Origin: Occallatibacter sp. | Lineage (GTDB): Bacteria > Acidobacteriota > Terriglobia > Terriglobales > Acidobacteriaceae | NCBI GenBank assembly: GCA_031296215.1 | Contig: JARLGE010000112.1 | Location: 1-64,000, forward strand | Reading direction: 5' to 3' | DNA: 64,000 nucleotides | In this document: one piece after another, positions 42,328-52,183 of the stretch | How positions within the stretch are numbered: position 1 is the stretch's first letter | Layout of the letters: each line of letters starts with the position of its first letter | The notes under the pieces: model-generated | Told to the model about the DNA's origin: nothing | The model's database searches: none | The model's input: the letters and a program-made list of their open reading frames with translations, nothing else | Translations under genes and position numbers: made by a program

Positions 42328-43689
42328 ATGAGCATGTTGCCCATCTTCCTTAATCTCGCTGGCCGCAACAGCCTTCTGGTCGGCGCCGGCACTGTCGCCC
42401 TGGACAAGATCGGCAGCCTGCTGAGCACCGGCCTCCGCCTGCGCGTCATCGCGCCTGAGGCGCGGCCTGAGGTGCGCCAGTTGGCCTTTGAAGGCAAGCT
42501 CGAATTTGTCGAGCGCCGCTTTCAGACCTCCGACCTCGACGGCAACTTCCTGGTTATCGCCGCCACCGATGCTCCCGACGTGAATGCGGCCGTCTATCGT
42601 GGCTGCGTCGAGCGCAATATCCTGTCGAACAGCGTCGACGACATTCCCAACTGCGATTTTTTCTTCGGCTCCGTCGTCAGCCGCGGCAAGCTGCAGATCG
42701 CCATCTCAACCAGCGGCGAAAGCCCCGCCGTGGCCCAGCGCCTGCGCCGCGAGATCGATGCGCAACTGCCCGACGATCTCGGCGAGTGGCTTGAGAATCT
42801 GGGTGCGCTGCGCCGCGAGGTTCTCGGCATTCATCCCCGCGGCGAGGCGCGCAAGGCGCTTTTGCATCAACTGGCCCAGCGTCCGCACTGCGCATCCGCA
42901 ACCTGCCCGTCGCGCAAGTTGGCGCATGCGCCGCTCCTAGAGAAGCGCGGAACCGTTGCCCTGGTCGGCGCCGGCCCAGGCGACCCCGACCTCCTCACCG
43001 TCAAGGCCCTGCGCCTAATCCAGACCGCCGACGTGATCCTGCACGATGACCTCGTACCCCAGGCAATTCTTCAGCTCGCCTCGCCCAGCGCCGAGATTCT
43101 CAATGTGGGCAAGCGCTGCGGCACAAAGACCATTACGCAAGAAGAAATCAACGCGCTCATGATCGGTTATGCCCGCGCCCATCGCAGCGTGGTGCGCCTC
43201 AAGAGCGGCGACCCCCTCCTCTTTGCCCGCGCCGCGGAAGAGATGGCCGCGCTTACCGACGCCGGTGTCAGCTTCGAAATCGTCCCCGGCATCACCGCCG
43301 CCTTTGCCGCGGCGGCTGCGCTGGGCTGCTCGCTCACCGATCGCATGAGCGCCTCCAGCGTCACCTTCTCCACCGGCCATCACGCCCAGTCCCACAACCA
43401 TGCCCCGCTGCCCCAGATCGAAGACACCACGCGCGTGGTCTACATGCCCGGCCGCGACCTTCGCCTGCTGGCCGCCGAATGGCTCAGCCAAGGCCTGCCG
43501 CCCGACTTCCCCTGCGCCATCGTCTCCCATGCGGGCCAGCCCGATCAGCAGATTCGCTCCACCACGCTGGCCGAACTCGGCGAACTCGCCCCTGTTCCCG
43601 CGCCCAGCCTGCTGATTGCCGGCTGGACAGTCCGCAATACGAGCGCCGTGACTTGCCCGGTTGTAGGCGTGGCTCTCACGTCGGCCTGA
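42328..43689 (+). CDS. cysG: Siroheme synthase CysG (trifunctional)
   Basis: 453 residues, close to E. coli CysG length. Residues 1-110: NAD-dependent precorrin-2 dehydrogenase (LVGAGTVALDKIGSLLSTGLRLRVIAPE), then the dimerisation/ferrochelatase segment to about 200 (SNSVDDIPNCDFFFGSVVSRG lies here). Residues 210-453: uroporphyrinogen-III methyltransferase (LVGAGPGDPDLLTVKALRLIQTADVILHDDLV; VRLKSGDPLLFARAAEE; EIVPGITAAFAAAA). Supplies the siroheme used by the reductase encoded immediately upstream. ATG 42328 has GAGG about 9 nt before it. Confidence 0.95.
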   Translation: MSMLPIFLNLAGRNSLLVGAGTVALDKIGSLLSTGLRLRVIAPEARPEVRQLAFEGKLEFVERRFQTSDLDGNFLVIAATDAPDVNAAVYRGCVERNILSNSVDDIPNCDFFFGSVVSRGKLQIAISTSGESPAVAQRLRREIDAQLPDDLGEWLENLGALRREVLGIHPRGEARKALLHQLAQRPHCASATCPSRKLAHAPLLEKRGTVALVGAGPGDPDLLTVKALRLIQTADVILHDDLVPQAILQLASPSAEILNVGKRCGTKTITQEEINALMIGYARAHRSVVRLKSGDPLLFARAAEEMAALTDAGVSFEIVPGITAAFAAAAALGCSLTDRMSASSVTFSTGHHAQSHNHAPLPQIEDTTRVVYMPGRDLRLLAAEWLSQGLPPDFPCAIVSHAGQPDQQIRSTTLAELGELAPVPAPSLLIAGWTVRNTSAVTCPVVGVALTSA

Positions 43690-43836
43690 GCTTCCAATCT
43701 ACAGTTGGCAGTGGAGCCAATGCAGCTCAATCAGAACATTTGGTGGCGCACTCCCGCGCTGACGCCGACAATTGCGCATGCTGGCCGCAGGCACCGGCAC
43801 GTCGGAGTTGACAAATCGCGGCCTCTGGAGTGATAT

Positions 43837-43851
43837 ATGACTGTTGGTCAT
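43837..43851. promoter_or_regulatory. TetR-type operator candidate ATGAC-N5-GTCAT
   Basis: Inverted repeat 43837-43841 / 43847-43851 directly upstream of the TetR gene start at 43854, in the promoter region of the efflux operon. Confidence 0.5.
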
Positions 43852-43853
43852 TT

Positions 43854-44534
43854 ATGAATCGCAGTCACAAGCCCCGGACCGCCACAACCCCTCATCCCAC
43901 CGAAAACCTGCCCCACCTGGCCAACATGGATCGCCGCCAGCGCCGCGCCGCTGAGACCCGGCTGCGCCTCTTTCGCTGCGCTCTCCAGCTATTTGCCCTG
44001 CGCGGCTTTCCCAACGTCACGGTGGAAGACATCACCCAGGCCGCGGACGTGGGCAAGGGCACTTTTTTCAATTACTTCGAAAGCAAGGAACACGTCCTCG
44101 GGGTGATGGCGGAGATCCAGCTTGGCAAGGTGCGCGAGGCCGCGGCCCTGGCCGAACACGGGGAACAGACCATTCAAGCCACGTTCCGCCACCTCTTCCA
44201 TCGCGCCGCCGAGGAGCCGGGCCGCAGTCCCGACCTGGCCCGCGCCCTGATCTCCTGTTTTCTGGCCAGCCAGGCCGTGCGCCGGCTGATTGAACACAAC
44301 ATGAAAGAAGGGCGCAGGATCGTCGCCGGCATCGTCGCCGCGGGCCAGAAGCGCGGCGAAATTGATCCCCGCCTGAAGAAGGAAAAGGTGGCCATCCAGG
44401 TCCTCCAGGCGTTCATGGGAACCGTCCTGTTTTGGTCTTTGCATGAGGACCCGCCTCTCGACGCATGGATCGAAGACAGCTTTCAACATTTCTGGAGAGG
44501 CGTCGCTCTCTCCGGAGAAAAGCAGAAGCCATGA
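43854..44534 (+). CDS. TetR-family regulator of the efflux operon
   Basis: 226 residues from ATG 43854. The TetR helix-turn-helix (about 38-75): FALRGFPNVTVEDITQAADVGKGTFFNYFESKEHVL. The C-terminal ligand domain is variable. An in-frame ATG at 43926 (MDRRQRRAAETR) may be the true start, since the first 24 residues are disordered-looking and no ribosome site precedes 43854. Its stop overlaps the TolC start (ATGA). By analogy with CecR and ybhGFSR it should repress the genes that follow. Confidence 0.9.
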   Translation: MNRSHKPRTATTPHPTENLPHLANMDRRQRRAAETRLRLFRCALQLFALRGFPNVTVEDITQAADVGKGTFFNYFESKEHVLGVMAEIQLGKVREAAALAEHGEQTIQATFRHLFHRAAEEPGRSPDLARALISCFLASQAVRRLIEHNMKEGRRIVAGIVAAGQKRGEIDPRLKKEKVAIQVLQAFMGTVLFWSLHEDPPLDAWIEDSFQHFWRGVALSGEKQKP

Positions 44535-45880
44535 GAATCCGTTTTCGCAACTTCGTTGTTCTTTTCTCGGCAGCCGTAGCGCTGGGCTCAGCGCTGACTA
44601 GCCCGGCCCGCGCCCAGCAGCCGCCCCTGCGCCTCACGCTCCAGGACGCAATTCAAAAGGCCCTCCAGGCCAACCTCAGCGTACTGGTGGGCGCAACCAG
44701 GGTTGAAGAAGCCCAAGGCACGCGGGCGCGCCGCGCCTCCGCCGCGCTGCTTCCACGCATCAGCGCCGAGAGCTACGCCAATGCCCAGAACCGCGACCTG
44801 CAAGCCTTCGGACTGTCTCTACCCGGCGTTCCCACTACAGTTGGCCCGTTTTCCAACTACGACTTCCGCCTCTACGCACAGCAGAACATCGTCGATCTGG
44901 AGAGTCGCAGAAACTTGAAGGCCAGCGACCGCGCCATCGATGCCGGCAAACTGGACCTCCAGGACGCGCGCGATCTGATCGTCCGCGTGATCGCCGGGCT
45001 CTACCTGAACGCGCAGTCGGCTGCGGCCCGCGCCGCGGCCGCCGCATCCCGTGTCACCGACTCCTCCGCGCTCTTGCAGCTTGCCCATGACAAGCACGAT
45101 ACGGGTACTGCGACAGGCGTGGACGTGCTCCGCGCCGAAGTGCAGCTCGCAAATGACAAGCAGGCCCTGCTCATTGCGCGGAATCAGTCGAAACAATCCT
45201 TGCTGGCCCTGGCGCGCAACCTGGGCCTCGACCCCGGCACAGCTCTGGAGCTGGCCGAGCCGCTGATCTATCGTCCTCTGACCGCTTCGGAGTCCGATGT
45301 CCTCCTGCCCCAGACGCTCGCTGCGCGCGCCGACTATCTGTCGCTCGCCGCCCAGCGTCAGGAGATCGTGGAGCAGCAGCGTGCCAATCGCGCCCGCTTC
45401 TATCCCAGGCTCAGCATCAACGGCAACTTCGGCGGCATCGGCCGCAGCATCGGCAGCGTCCAGGCCACCGGCCTGATCCAGGGCCAGATCGATTTCACCG
45501 TCTTCGATCGCGATCGCGAAGGCGAGGCCGCGGAGATTGCCGGCCGCCTCAACCGCATCGACAACCAGATCGCCGACCTGCGCCGCGGCATCGACGAAGA
45601 CATCCGCGAAGCACTGCTGAACCTCGACTCCGCGGCCCAACAGGTTGCCGTTGCTGAAGAAGGCCAGAACCTGGCGCGCCGCGAGCTCGACCTCGCCCAG
45701 GACCGCTTCCGGTCCGGCGCAACCAACAATGTCGAGGTCGTCACCGCCCAGGATGAACTTACCCGCGCCGAAGACAACTACATCTTCGCCGTCTCCAGCC
45801 ATGTCGACGCAAAGTTCGCCCTCGCGCGCGCCCAGGGCGACACGGAAAAGAACATACGGCAATATACCTGGAATCCATAG
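44531..45880 (+). CDS. TolC-family outer-membrane efflux protein
   Basis: 449 residues. Signal peptide 1-28 (MRIRFRNFVVLFSAAVALGS, cut near ARAQQ). Two OEP repeats: LTLQDAIQKALQANLSVLV at the start of the first and an AAQRQEIVEQQRANRARFYP helix in the second. ATG 44531 overlaps the TetR stop. Forms the outer-membrane duct for the adaptor and ABC transporter that follow. Confidence 0.93.
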   Translation: MRIRFRNFVVLFSAAVALGSALTSPARAQQPPLRLTLQDAIQKALQANLSVLVGATRVEEAQGTRARRASAALLPRISAESYANAQNRDLQAFGLSLPGVPTTVGPFSNYDFRLYAQQNIVDLESRRNLKASDRAIDAGKLDLQDARDLIVRVIAGLYLNAQSAAARAAAAASRVTDSSALLQLAHDKHDTGTATGVDVLRAEVQLANDKQALLIARNQSKQSLLALARNLGLDPGTALELAEPLIYRPLTASESDVLLPQTLAARADYLSLAAQRQEIVEQQRANRARFYPRLSINGNFGGIGRSIGSVQATGLIQGQIDFTVFDRDREGEAAEIAGRLNRIDNQIADLRRGIDEDIREALLNLDSAAQQVAVAEEGQNLARRELDLAQDRFRSGATNNVEVVTAQDELTRAEDNYIFAVSSHVDAKFALARAQGDTEKNIRQYTWNP

Positions 45881-45933
45881 GCCGCTCGTGCAGAAGCTGC
45901 CCAATTTCGATTCCGAACACGAGGTTTGAAGCC

Positions 45934-46968
45934 ATGAAACGAGCCATTCCGATCCTGATTCTGCTGGCCGCGGCCGTCGCCGCCATCTGGTATTTCTATC
46001 CGCGCTTCGCCAAAAAGCCGGAGACTTTGAACCAGCTCACGCTCTCCGGCAACATCGAGGCCCACGAGAGCCTGGTGGGCTTCAAGGTCGGGGGCCGCAT
46101 CGTCGAACTCCCCATCGAAGAGGGCCAGCAGATTCAGCAAGGGGCTCTGCTGGCGCGCCTGGAAGACGCCGACTTGAAGCAAAGAGTTCGCATCGATGAG
46201 GACACCGTGCGCGTCCGCGAGTCAAACCTCGCGCTCACCCTCGCCGGAACCCGTCAACAGGAGTTGAAGGCGACACAGCAGACCATGGTTGACGCCCAGG
46301 CCGATCTCGAACAGAAGCAACTGGACAACGACCGTATGCAGACGCTGTTCGCCAAAGATGAAGTTTCCGCGCAGGACCGCGACCTGGCCGCCACGGCCCT
46401 CAAACGCGCCGACGCTATCTTCAAAGCGGCGCAGCAGCGCTACAACGAGGCCGTCGAAGGCAGCCGCAAGGAGGACATCGCCATTGCGCAAGCCAATCTA
46501 AACGAAGCCGGCGCCAGCCTCGGCCTCTCGCGCGTCAACCTCGACTACACCGTCCTTCGTGCTCCTTCCACCGGCGTCATCACTGTACGCCAGGCGGAGC
46601 TCGGCGAAGTGGTCGCGCCCGGAACTCCCGTAATCACGCTCGCCGACCTCGATCACATCTGGCTGCGCGCTTATGTCGCGGAAACCGATCTGGGCCGTAT
46701 CCACTGGGGCCAGGACGCGGCCATCACCACCGACACCTATCCCGGAAAACAGTACCACGGCCGCATCTCCTTCATCGCCTCCGACGCCGAGTTCACGCCC
46801 AAGAGCGTGCAGACAAACGAGGAGCGCGTCACCCTCGTCTACCGCATCAAGATCGACATCGACAATCCGAATCACGAACTCAAACCCGGCATGCCCGCCG
46901 ATGCCCACATCACATTGGCCGCCGCGCAATCGGCAGCTCAGCCTTCTTCCGCACAGCCCGCCAAATAA
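45934..46968 (+). CDS. HlyD-type membrane-fusion protein (YbhG/YhiI-like)
   Basis: 344 residues. One N-terminal membrane helix (about 4-22), a lipoyl half-motif NIEAHESLVGFKVGGRIVELPIEEGQQI, a long alpha-hairpin (75-190), second lipoyl half VLRAPSTGVITVRQAELGEVVAPGTPV, and a beta-barrel. C-terminal tail Ala/Ser-rich. TAATG overlap with the first ATPase gene. Links the ABC-2 permeases to the TolC protein. Confidence 0.93.
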   Translation: MKRAIPILILLAAAVAAIWYFYPRFAKKPETLNQLTLSGNIEAHESLVGFKVGGRIVELPIEEGQQIQQGALLARLEDADLKQRVRIDEDTVRVRESNLALTLAGTRQQELKATQQTMVDAQADLEQKQLDNDRMQTLFAKDEVSAQDRDLAATALKRADAIFKAAQQRYNEAVEGSRKEDIAIAQANLNEAGASLGLSRVNLDYTVLRAPSTGVITVRQAELGEVVAPGTPVITLADLDHIWLRAYVAETDLGRIHWGQDAAITTDTYPGKQYHGRISFIASDAEFTPKSVQTNEERVTLVYRIKIDIDNPNHELKPGMPADAHITLAAAQSAAQPSSAQPAK

Positions 46969-47915
46969 TGACCGATCAGCCCCAACCCGCGATTGTGGCC
47001 GATGCATTGACCAAGACCTTTCCCGGCGTGCGCGCTGTTGACGGGCTCAGCTTCAACGTGTGCGCCGGAGAGATCTTCGGCCTCGTCGGTCCGGACGGCG
47101 CAGGCAAAACGACCACGCTGCGGATGCTCGCCGGCATCATGCCGCCCGACGCGGGCCGCGCCACCGTCGCCGGCTTTGATATTGTCCGCGATCCCGAAGG
47201 CGCCAAGCACGCCCTCAGTTACATGCCGCAGCGTTTCGGGCTCTATGAAGACCTCACCGTCGATGAAAACATCCGTTTCTATGCCGACCTGTTCGGAGTC
47301 AAGCGCGTCGAGCGCGAGCAGCGCGCCGCGCAACTGCTTCAGGCCGCCGGCATGGCCGAGTTCCGCAAGCGCCTGGCCGGCAAGCTCTCCGGCGGCATGA
47401 AGCAGAAGCTGGGCCTGGTCTGCGCGCTCATTCATCGCCCCCGCGTCATTCTGCTCGACGAGCCGACTACCGGCGTCGATCCCGTTTCGCGCCGCGACTT
47501 CTGGCGCATCCTCTATGAGCTCATCGCCGAGGGCGTCGCCATTCTCACATCGACCGCGTACCTCGACGAAGCCGAGCGATGTCATCGCGTCGCTCTGCTG
47601 CACCAGGGCAAGCTGCTCTTCTGCGACACGCCCGCGAGCCTCAAAACCAGCATGGTGAAAGGCGTTCTATCCATCTCCGGGCCCGAGCCGCGGAGCCTGC
47701 GCACGCAACTCGAGCAAGCTGCCGGAATCTCCAGCCTCGTCCTCACCGGCGACGGCCTTCATCTCGTTGTCGACAGTGCGGCGCGCCGCATTCCAGAGTT
47801 CCAGGCTTTGTTGACCAATGCCCACCTGCCGTTCGATTCCATTCAGCAGGTCGCGCCCTCCATCGAAGATCTCTTTGTCGATGCTGTAAGCGGCGGAGGC
47901 TCAACCCATGCCTGA
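46968..47915 (+). CDS. ABC-exporter ATPase, equivalent to the N-terminal half of YbhF
   Basis: 315 residues. Walker A GPDGAGKTT with the unusual Asp also seen in YbhF; signature LSGGMKQKLGL; Walker B VILLDEPTTGVDP; the switch position after TSTAYLDEAE carries Tyr where many ATPases have His (TTHYMDEAE). The C-terminal 90 residues are the usual regulatory tail. Overlaps the next ATPase gene by 8 bp. Confidence 0.94.
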   Translation: MTDQPQPAIVADALTKTFPGVRAVDGLSFNVCAGEIFGLVGPDGAGKTTTLRMLAGIMPPDAGRATVAGFDIVRDPEGAKHALSYMPQRFGLYEDLTVDENIRFYADLFGVKRVEREQRAAQLLQAAGMAEFRKRLAGKLSGGMKQKLGLVCALIHRPRVILLDEPTTGVDPVSRRDFWRILYELIAEGVAILTSTAYLDEAERCHRVALLHQGKLLFCDTPASLKTSMVKGVLSISGPEPRSLRTQLEQAAGISSLVLTGDGLHLVVDSAARRIPEFQALLTNAHLPFDSIQQVAPSIEDLFVDAVSGGGSTHA

Positions 47916-48861
47916 GCAGAACTACTCGGTTGTGGTCGAGAACTTGCGCAAGCAGTTCGGCGGCTTTGTCGCTGTCGACAAACTGAGCCTTAAGATAGCC
48001 ATGGGTGAAGTCTTCGGCTTCCTCGGCCCCAACGGAGCAGGCAAATCAACCACCATTCGCATGTTGTGCGGGTTGTTGAAGCCAACTTCGGGCCGCGCTT
48101 CCGTTGCGGGCTTCGACGTGGCCCGCCAGCCGGAGCGAGTCCGCCAGAACATCGGCTACATGTCGCAGAGGTTTTCCCTCTACAACGATCTCACAGTCAT
48201 CGAGAACCTGCGCCTCTTCGCTGGACTCTACAGCGTCCCCTCCAGCTTGCTCAAGGAGCGGCTACACTGGGCGCTGGCGATGGCCAGACTCAAGGGACGT
48301 GAGAATCTCATCACCGGCACGCTGCCCGGCGGTTGGAAGCAGCGTCTGGCGCTGGGTTGCGCCGTGCTGCACAAACCGCCCATCCTGTTTCTCGACGAGC
48401 CCACTTCCGGGGTCGATCCCATCTCGCGCCGCCAGTTCTGGGACCTCATTCACCACATGGCAGAAGAAGGCGTCACGGTGTTTGTCACGACGCACTACAT
48501 GGAAGAAGCCGAATACTGCAACCGTCTGGCCCTTATCTTTCGCGGCAAGATGGTCGCCCTCGGCACTCCCTCGGAGTTGAAGCGCGATTCCATGAACGGT
48601 GAGTTGCTTCTCGTCGAATGTGCGCCGCTAGGCCCGGCGGTTGAAGCATTGCAGTCGGCTCCCGGCGTCCTCGATGCTGCAGTCTTCGGCAATGCGCTGC
48701 ACCTCGTCGTCCTCGATGCCGCCGCGGCCATCCCGCAGATTCAGGCATTCCTCAAGGACCGCGCCATCACCGTTTCCAGCATCGAGAAGATCCGGCCTAC
48801 TCTCGAAGACGTCTTCGTCTCTGTCACCACCGGGCGAAATGCGGCGGAGGCAGAGCCATGA
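47908..48861 (+). CDS. ABC-exporter ATPase, equivalent to the C-terminal half of YbhF
   Basis: 317 residues. Walker A GPNGAGKST; signature LPGGWKQRLAL (Pro in place of Ser, as in the second domain of YbhF); Walker B ILFLDEPTSGVDP; intact switch VTTHYMEEAE. Together with the preceding protein it would form an asymmetric ATPase pair, with the first having a variant switch and this one a variant signature. Confidence 0.94.
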   Translation: MPEQNYSVVVENLRKQFGGFVAVDKLSLKIAMGEVFGFLGPNGAGKSTTIRMLCGLLKPTSGRASVAGFDVARQPERVRQNIGYMSQRFSLYNDLTVIENLRLFAGLYSVPSSLLKERLHWALAMARLKGRENLITGTLPGGWKQRLALGCAVLHKPPILFLDEPTSGVDPISRRQFWDLIHHMAEEGVTVFVTTHYMEEAEYCNRLALIFRGKMVALGTPSELKRDSMNGELLLVECAPLGPAVEALQSAPGVLDAAVFGNALHLVVLDAAAAIPQIQAFLKDRAITVSSIEKIRPTLEDVFVSVTTGRNAAEAEP

Positions 48862-49991
48862 ACCTCAATCGCCTTCTGGCGGTGGCAAGAAAGGAAATCA
48901 TCCAGATTCTCCGCGATTCGCGCAGCCTCGGCATCGTAGTCCTGATGCCCGTGACCCTGATGCTACTGTTCGGTTACGGCGTGAATCTCGATCTCAAGGG
49001 ACTACCCGTTTTCGTGTATGATCGCGACGGCAGCCAGCAGAGCCAGGACCTGCTCAAACACTTCCAAGCCAGCAGCTACTTCCACATCGTTCGCTCGGTA
49101 AACGACTACGCAACCATCACCCGCGCGCTCGACGATGGTTCGGCCAAGATGGCGATTGTGATTCCATGGAACTTTTCCCAGCGCCTGGGCGAAGGCGGAC
49201 CAGTGCAGGTGCAGGCGCTTATCGACGCAACCGACGACAACACCGCCAACGTGCTCATCGGGTACACGCAGGCAGTTGTGCAGGGCTACTCCTCTCAAGT
49301 GCAGACTGCGTGGCTCAGCCAGCGGGGCCAGCAAATTCAGCCTGCTCCCATCGGCGTGGAAACCCGCACTTGGTACAACGAGAACCTCGAAAGCAGCGCC
49401 TTCATCATTCCCGGCGTGCTGGCGCTGGTCATGTCGGTCATCGGCGCATTCCTCACCTCGCTCACCATCGCGCGCGAGTGGGAGCGCGGCACTATGGAGC
49501 AGTTGATTTCAACGCCGGTCAGCGCCATGGAGATCATGCTCGGCAAGCTAACGCCTTACTTTGTCCTCGGCATGTTCGACGTGGTGGTCTGCGCACTCAT
49601 CGCGATCTACTGGTTCCACGTGCCTTTTCGCGGTTCTTTCCTTACCCTGCTCGTCAGCTCCGCCCTTTTCATGGTTGTCGTGCTCTCGCTCGGATTCTTC
49701 ATCTCGGTGCTGGCGAAAAATCAGTTTGCCGCTAGCCAGATCGCGCTGCTCATTACGTTCCTTCCGGCCTTTCTGCTCTCCGGCTTTCTGTTCGCCATCG
49801 AGCAGATGCCCGTCCCACTGCAATGGATTACGTGCATTCTCCCCGCTCGCAATTACGTTTCGGTACTTAAGAAGATCTTCCTCAAGGGCACGCCCACTGC
49901 CATGCTCTCTGCCGATCTCATTCCACTGGCTGTCTTCGCTTTTGTGCTGGCGCTGCTGGCCACGCGCGCGTTTCACAAGAGGCTGACGTAA
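48858..49991 (+). CDS. ABC-2 permease (YbhS-like)
   Basis: 377 residues. N-terminal membrane helix, a large periplasmic domain (about 50-170), then five helices; the ABC-2 signature EWERGTMEQLISTPVSAMEIMLGK lies at about 208-231. Overlaps the second ATPase gene by 4 bp. Partner of the next gene. Confidence 0.93.
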   Translation: MNLNRLLAVARKEIIQILRDSRSLGIVVLMPVTLMLLFGYGVNLDLKGLPVFVYDRDGSQQSQDLLKHFQASSYFHIVRSVNDYATITRALDDGSAKMAIVIPWNFSQRLGEGGPVQVQALIDATDDNTANVLIGYTQAVVQGYSSQVQTAWLSQRGQQIQPAPIGVETRTWYNENLESSAFIIPGVLALVMSVIGAFLTSLTIAREWERGTMEQLISTPVSAMEIMLGKLTPYFVLGMFDVVVCALIAIYWFHVPFRGSFLTLLVSSALFMVVVLSLGFFISVLAKNQFAASQIALLITFLPAFLLSGFLFAIEQMPVPLQWITCILPARNYVSVLKKIFLKGTPTAMLSADLIPLAVFAFVLALLATRAFHKRLT

Positions 49992-50001
49992 AGGAGAACC
50001 G

Positions 50002-51135
50002 ATGCTGGGCCGACTGAAGCAGATGCTGATCAAGGAGTTCATCCAGGTCTTCCGCGACAAGCGCACGCGCTTCATTCTCATTGGCCCGCCCATCATCCAA
50101 ATGCTCGTCTTCGGCTATGCCGCGACGTACGAAATCCGCCACGTTCCCACGGTTGTTCTCGACCTCGATCAGAGCCAGGAAAGCCGCGACCTGCTCTCGC
50201 TCTTTTCGTCCAGCCCCTACTTCGACGTGCAGCGCCAACTCAGCAGTTCCAGCGAACTCGGCGATCTGATCGATCAGGGCAAGGCAACGGTCGGTCTTAA
50301 GATCGACGCCGGCTTTGCGCGCAGGCTGCGCAGTGGCCAGACCGCGCCCTTGCAGGTCATCGTCGATTCCACCAACTCCAACACCGCGCTCATTGCCTCG
50401 GGCTACATCGCGCAGATCGCGCTCGGCTACGCGCAGACCAACCAGCAGGACCGCATCAGTCGCATCGCGCCGGAACTGCTCGAGGCCGTGCCCACAGTTC
50501 AGCTCGAACCGCGCCCCTGGCATAACCCCGGCCTCAAGAGCCGCTGGTTCTTCGTCCCCGGTGTCATCGGCAGCCTGACCCTGGTGCTGGTCGTCACCCT
50601 CACAGCCTTCGCCGTGGTGCGTGAGCGCGAGATTGGCACGCTCGAGCAGATCATGGTCACGCCCATTCGTCCGGCCGAATTCATCCTCGGCAAAACGCTT
50701 CCCTTCTTTCTCATCGGCCTTTTCGATGTCACTCTGATCGCCGTTGTTGGGACGCTCTGGTTCCAGGTCCCATTCCGCGGTCACGTTTCCGTTTTGCTCA
50801 CGGGCTCCATTCTCTTCATCGTCTCCATGCTCGGCGTGGGGCTGCTCATCTCCACCGTCTCCTCCACGCAACAGCAGGCCATGGTTACGTCCTTCTTCTT
50901 TATCATGCCTGCCATCGCATTTTCTGGTTTTGGCTTTCCCATCAGCACCATGCCGCAGTGGATGCAGACCCTGACGTATCTGGTCCCGTTGCGCTATTTT
51001 CTAATCGTGCTGCGCGGCGCCTACCTGAAGGGCGCGGGGATGGCGATTCTATGGCCGCAGATGGCTGCCATGGCCGGGCTCGGCGCGGCTCTGCTCACCA
51101 TCGCCATTCTCCGCTTCCACAAGGCGCTCGACTAA
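50002..51135 (+). CDS. ABC-2 permease (YbhR-like)
   Basis: 377 residues, same layout as the preceding permease: N-terminal helix, periplasmic domain, and VREREIGTLEQIMVTPIRPAEFILGK at about 208-233. AAAGGAG precedes ATG. Last gene of the exporter operon; converges with a second exporter, 16 bp apart. The heterodimer with the previous protein is inferred from YbhSR. Confidence 0.93.
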   Translation: MLGRLKQMLIKEFIQVFRDKRTRFILIGPPIIQMLVFGYAATYEIRHVPTVVLDLDQSQESRDLLSLFSSSPYFDVQRQLSSSSELGDLIDQGKATVGLKIDAGFARRLRSGQTAPLQVIVDSTNSNTALIASGYIAQIALGYAQTNQQDRISRIAPELLEAVPTVQLEPRPWHNPGLKSRWFFVPGVIGSLTLVLVVTLTAFAVVREREIGTLEQIMVTPIRPAEFILGKTLPFFLIGLFDVTLIAVVGTLWFQVPFRGHVSVLLTGSILFIVSMLGVGLLISTVSSTQQQAMVTSFFFIMPAIAFSGFGFPISTMPQWMQTLTYLVPLRYFLIVLRGAYLKGAGMAILWPQMAAMAGLGAALLTIAILRFHKALD

Positions 51136-51151
51136 GTCAGCTTTGCAGGCG

Positions 51152-52183
51152 CTATCTCCAGCGGAAGATGCGGAGGGAAACAGCAAATGGCACAACGAAC
51201 CACGCCACCAGGATGCCCACCTGCGCCATCATCTGCCCGATGTTCATCCCTTGCAGCATATTGCCGCGCATGGCGTCGATGGCCGCCGTCAGCGGCAGAG
51301 CTCGCACCACGGGCTGAATCATCGCCGGGAACCGCGTGGCCGAGAAGAAAACCCCCGACAGAATCCACATCGGCAGCATGACAAGATTCATCAATCCCGA
51401 CGCTGCCTCCATGGTTCTGGCCCGCGACGAGACCAGGAGACCGAGCGCCGAAAATGCCATGGACGTGAGCAGGCACAGCAGGCACAACTGCCAAACCGAC
51501 CCGCGAAACGGCACGCCGAACGCCACCCTCGCAAATCCCAGGAACACCCCAACCTCGATTACCAGTATCCCAAGCCGAGACACCAAAAACGACGCAAGGT
51601 ACTGCCAGCGCGGCATGGGCGAAGCCACCAACCGCTTGAGCAGCTTCTTCTGCCGCCCCTCGACAATCGCAAATACCAGCCCCCACATCGCCGAGCCCAT
51701 CAGGTTCATCCCCAGCAGGCCGGGCACCACGAAATCGATGTAGCGCGCGCCAGCCTCATGCTCCAGCTCGCTCGCGGCCTTGACCGCATCCCGCCGCCCC
51801 GCGGCTGTCTGAATTGCCCGATCCGCCAGCAGCCGCGCCGTCCGCGCATCGGGATTCGTGTCGTCGTATTTGTACGCGACCGCATCTGCCCTCTGAATCG
51901 CCAGCAGCAGAATCCGCCCCGTCGCCAGCGCGTGCGTGCCGTCCGCTTCATCCATCGTCTCCGCGGTTAGACCCTTGTCCGCGGCCAGCGCCTGCGTCAG
52001 TTGCGCGGTCGTTGCGCCCACCGGAAGCACATCCGCCGGCCGGTTGCGAAACGCAATCCCCAGCCCCACCGCCAGCAGAATCGGAAAAAAGAAAACCCAG
52101 AAAATCATCTCCGGCTCGCGCAGCATCAACCGGAAGCGCATCATCGTCAGTTGATAAAGACTGCTCAGCTCCAGCTCATTCAT
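51152..52183 (-). CDS. ABC-2 permease of a second exporter
   Basis: 343 residues. Helix near residue 30 (MIFWVFFFPILLAVGLGIAF), a soluble domain (60-150), then five helices including EGRQKKLLKRLVASPMPRWQYLAS, the ABC-2 coupling region. ATG 52183 overlaps the ATPase stop by 8 bp. Single permease, so probably a homodimer. Confidence 0.9.
   Translation of the reverse strand: MNELELSSLYQLTMMRFRLMLREPEMIFWVFFFPILLAVGLGIAFRNRPADVLPVGATTAQLTQALAADKGLTAETMDEADGTHALATGRILLLAIQRADAVAYKYDDTNPDARTARLLADRAIQTAAGRRDAVKAASELEHEAGARYIDFVVPGLLGMNLMGSAMWGLVFAIVEGRQKKLLKRLVASPMPRWQYLASFLVSRLGILVIEVGVFLGFARVAFGVPFRGSVWQLCLLCLLTSMAFSALGLLVSSRARTMEAASGLMNLVMLPMWILSGVFFSATRFPAMIQPVVRALPLTAAIDAMRGNMLQGMNIGQMMAQVGILVAWFVVPFAVSLRIFRWR

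Noticed and set aside
43690-43853. Possible small RNA or tRNA between cysG and the TetR gene
   Set aside because: No cloverleaf, no terminator and no promoter apart from the TetR operon region.
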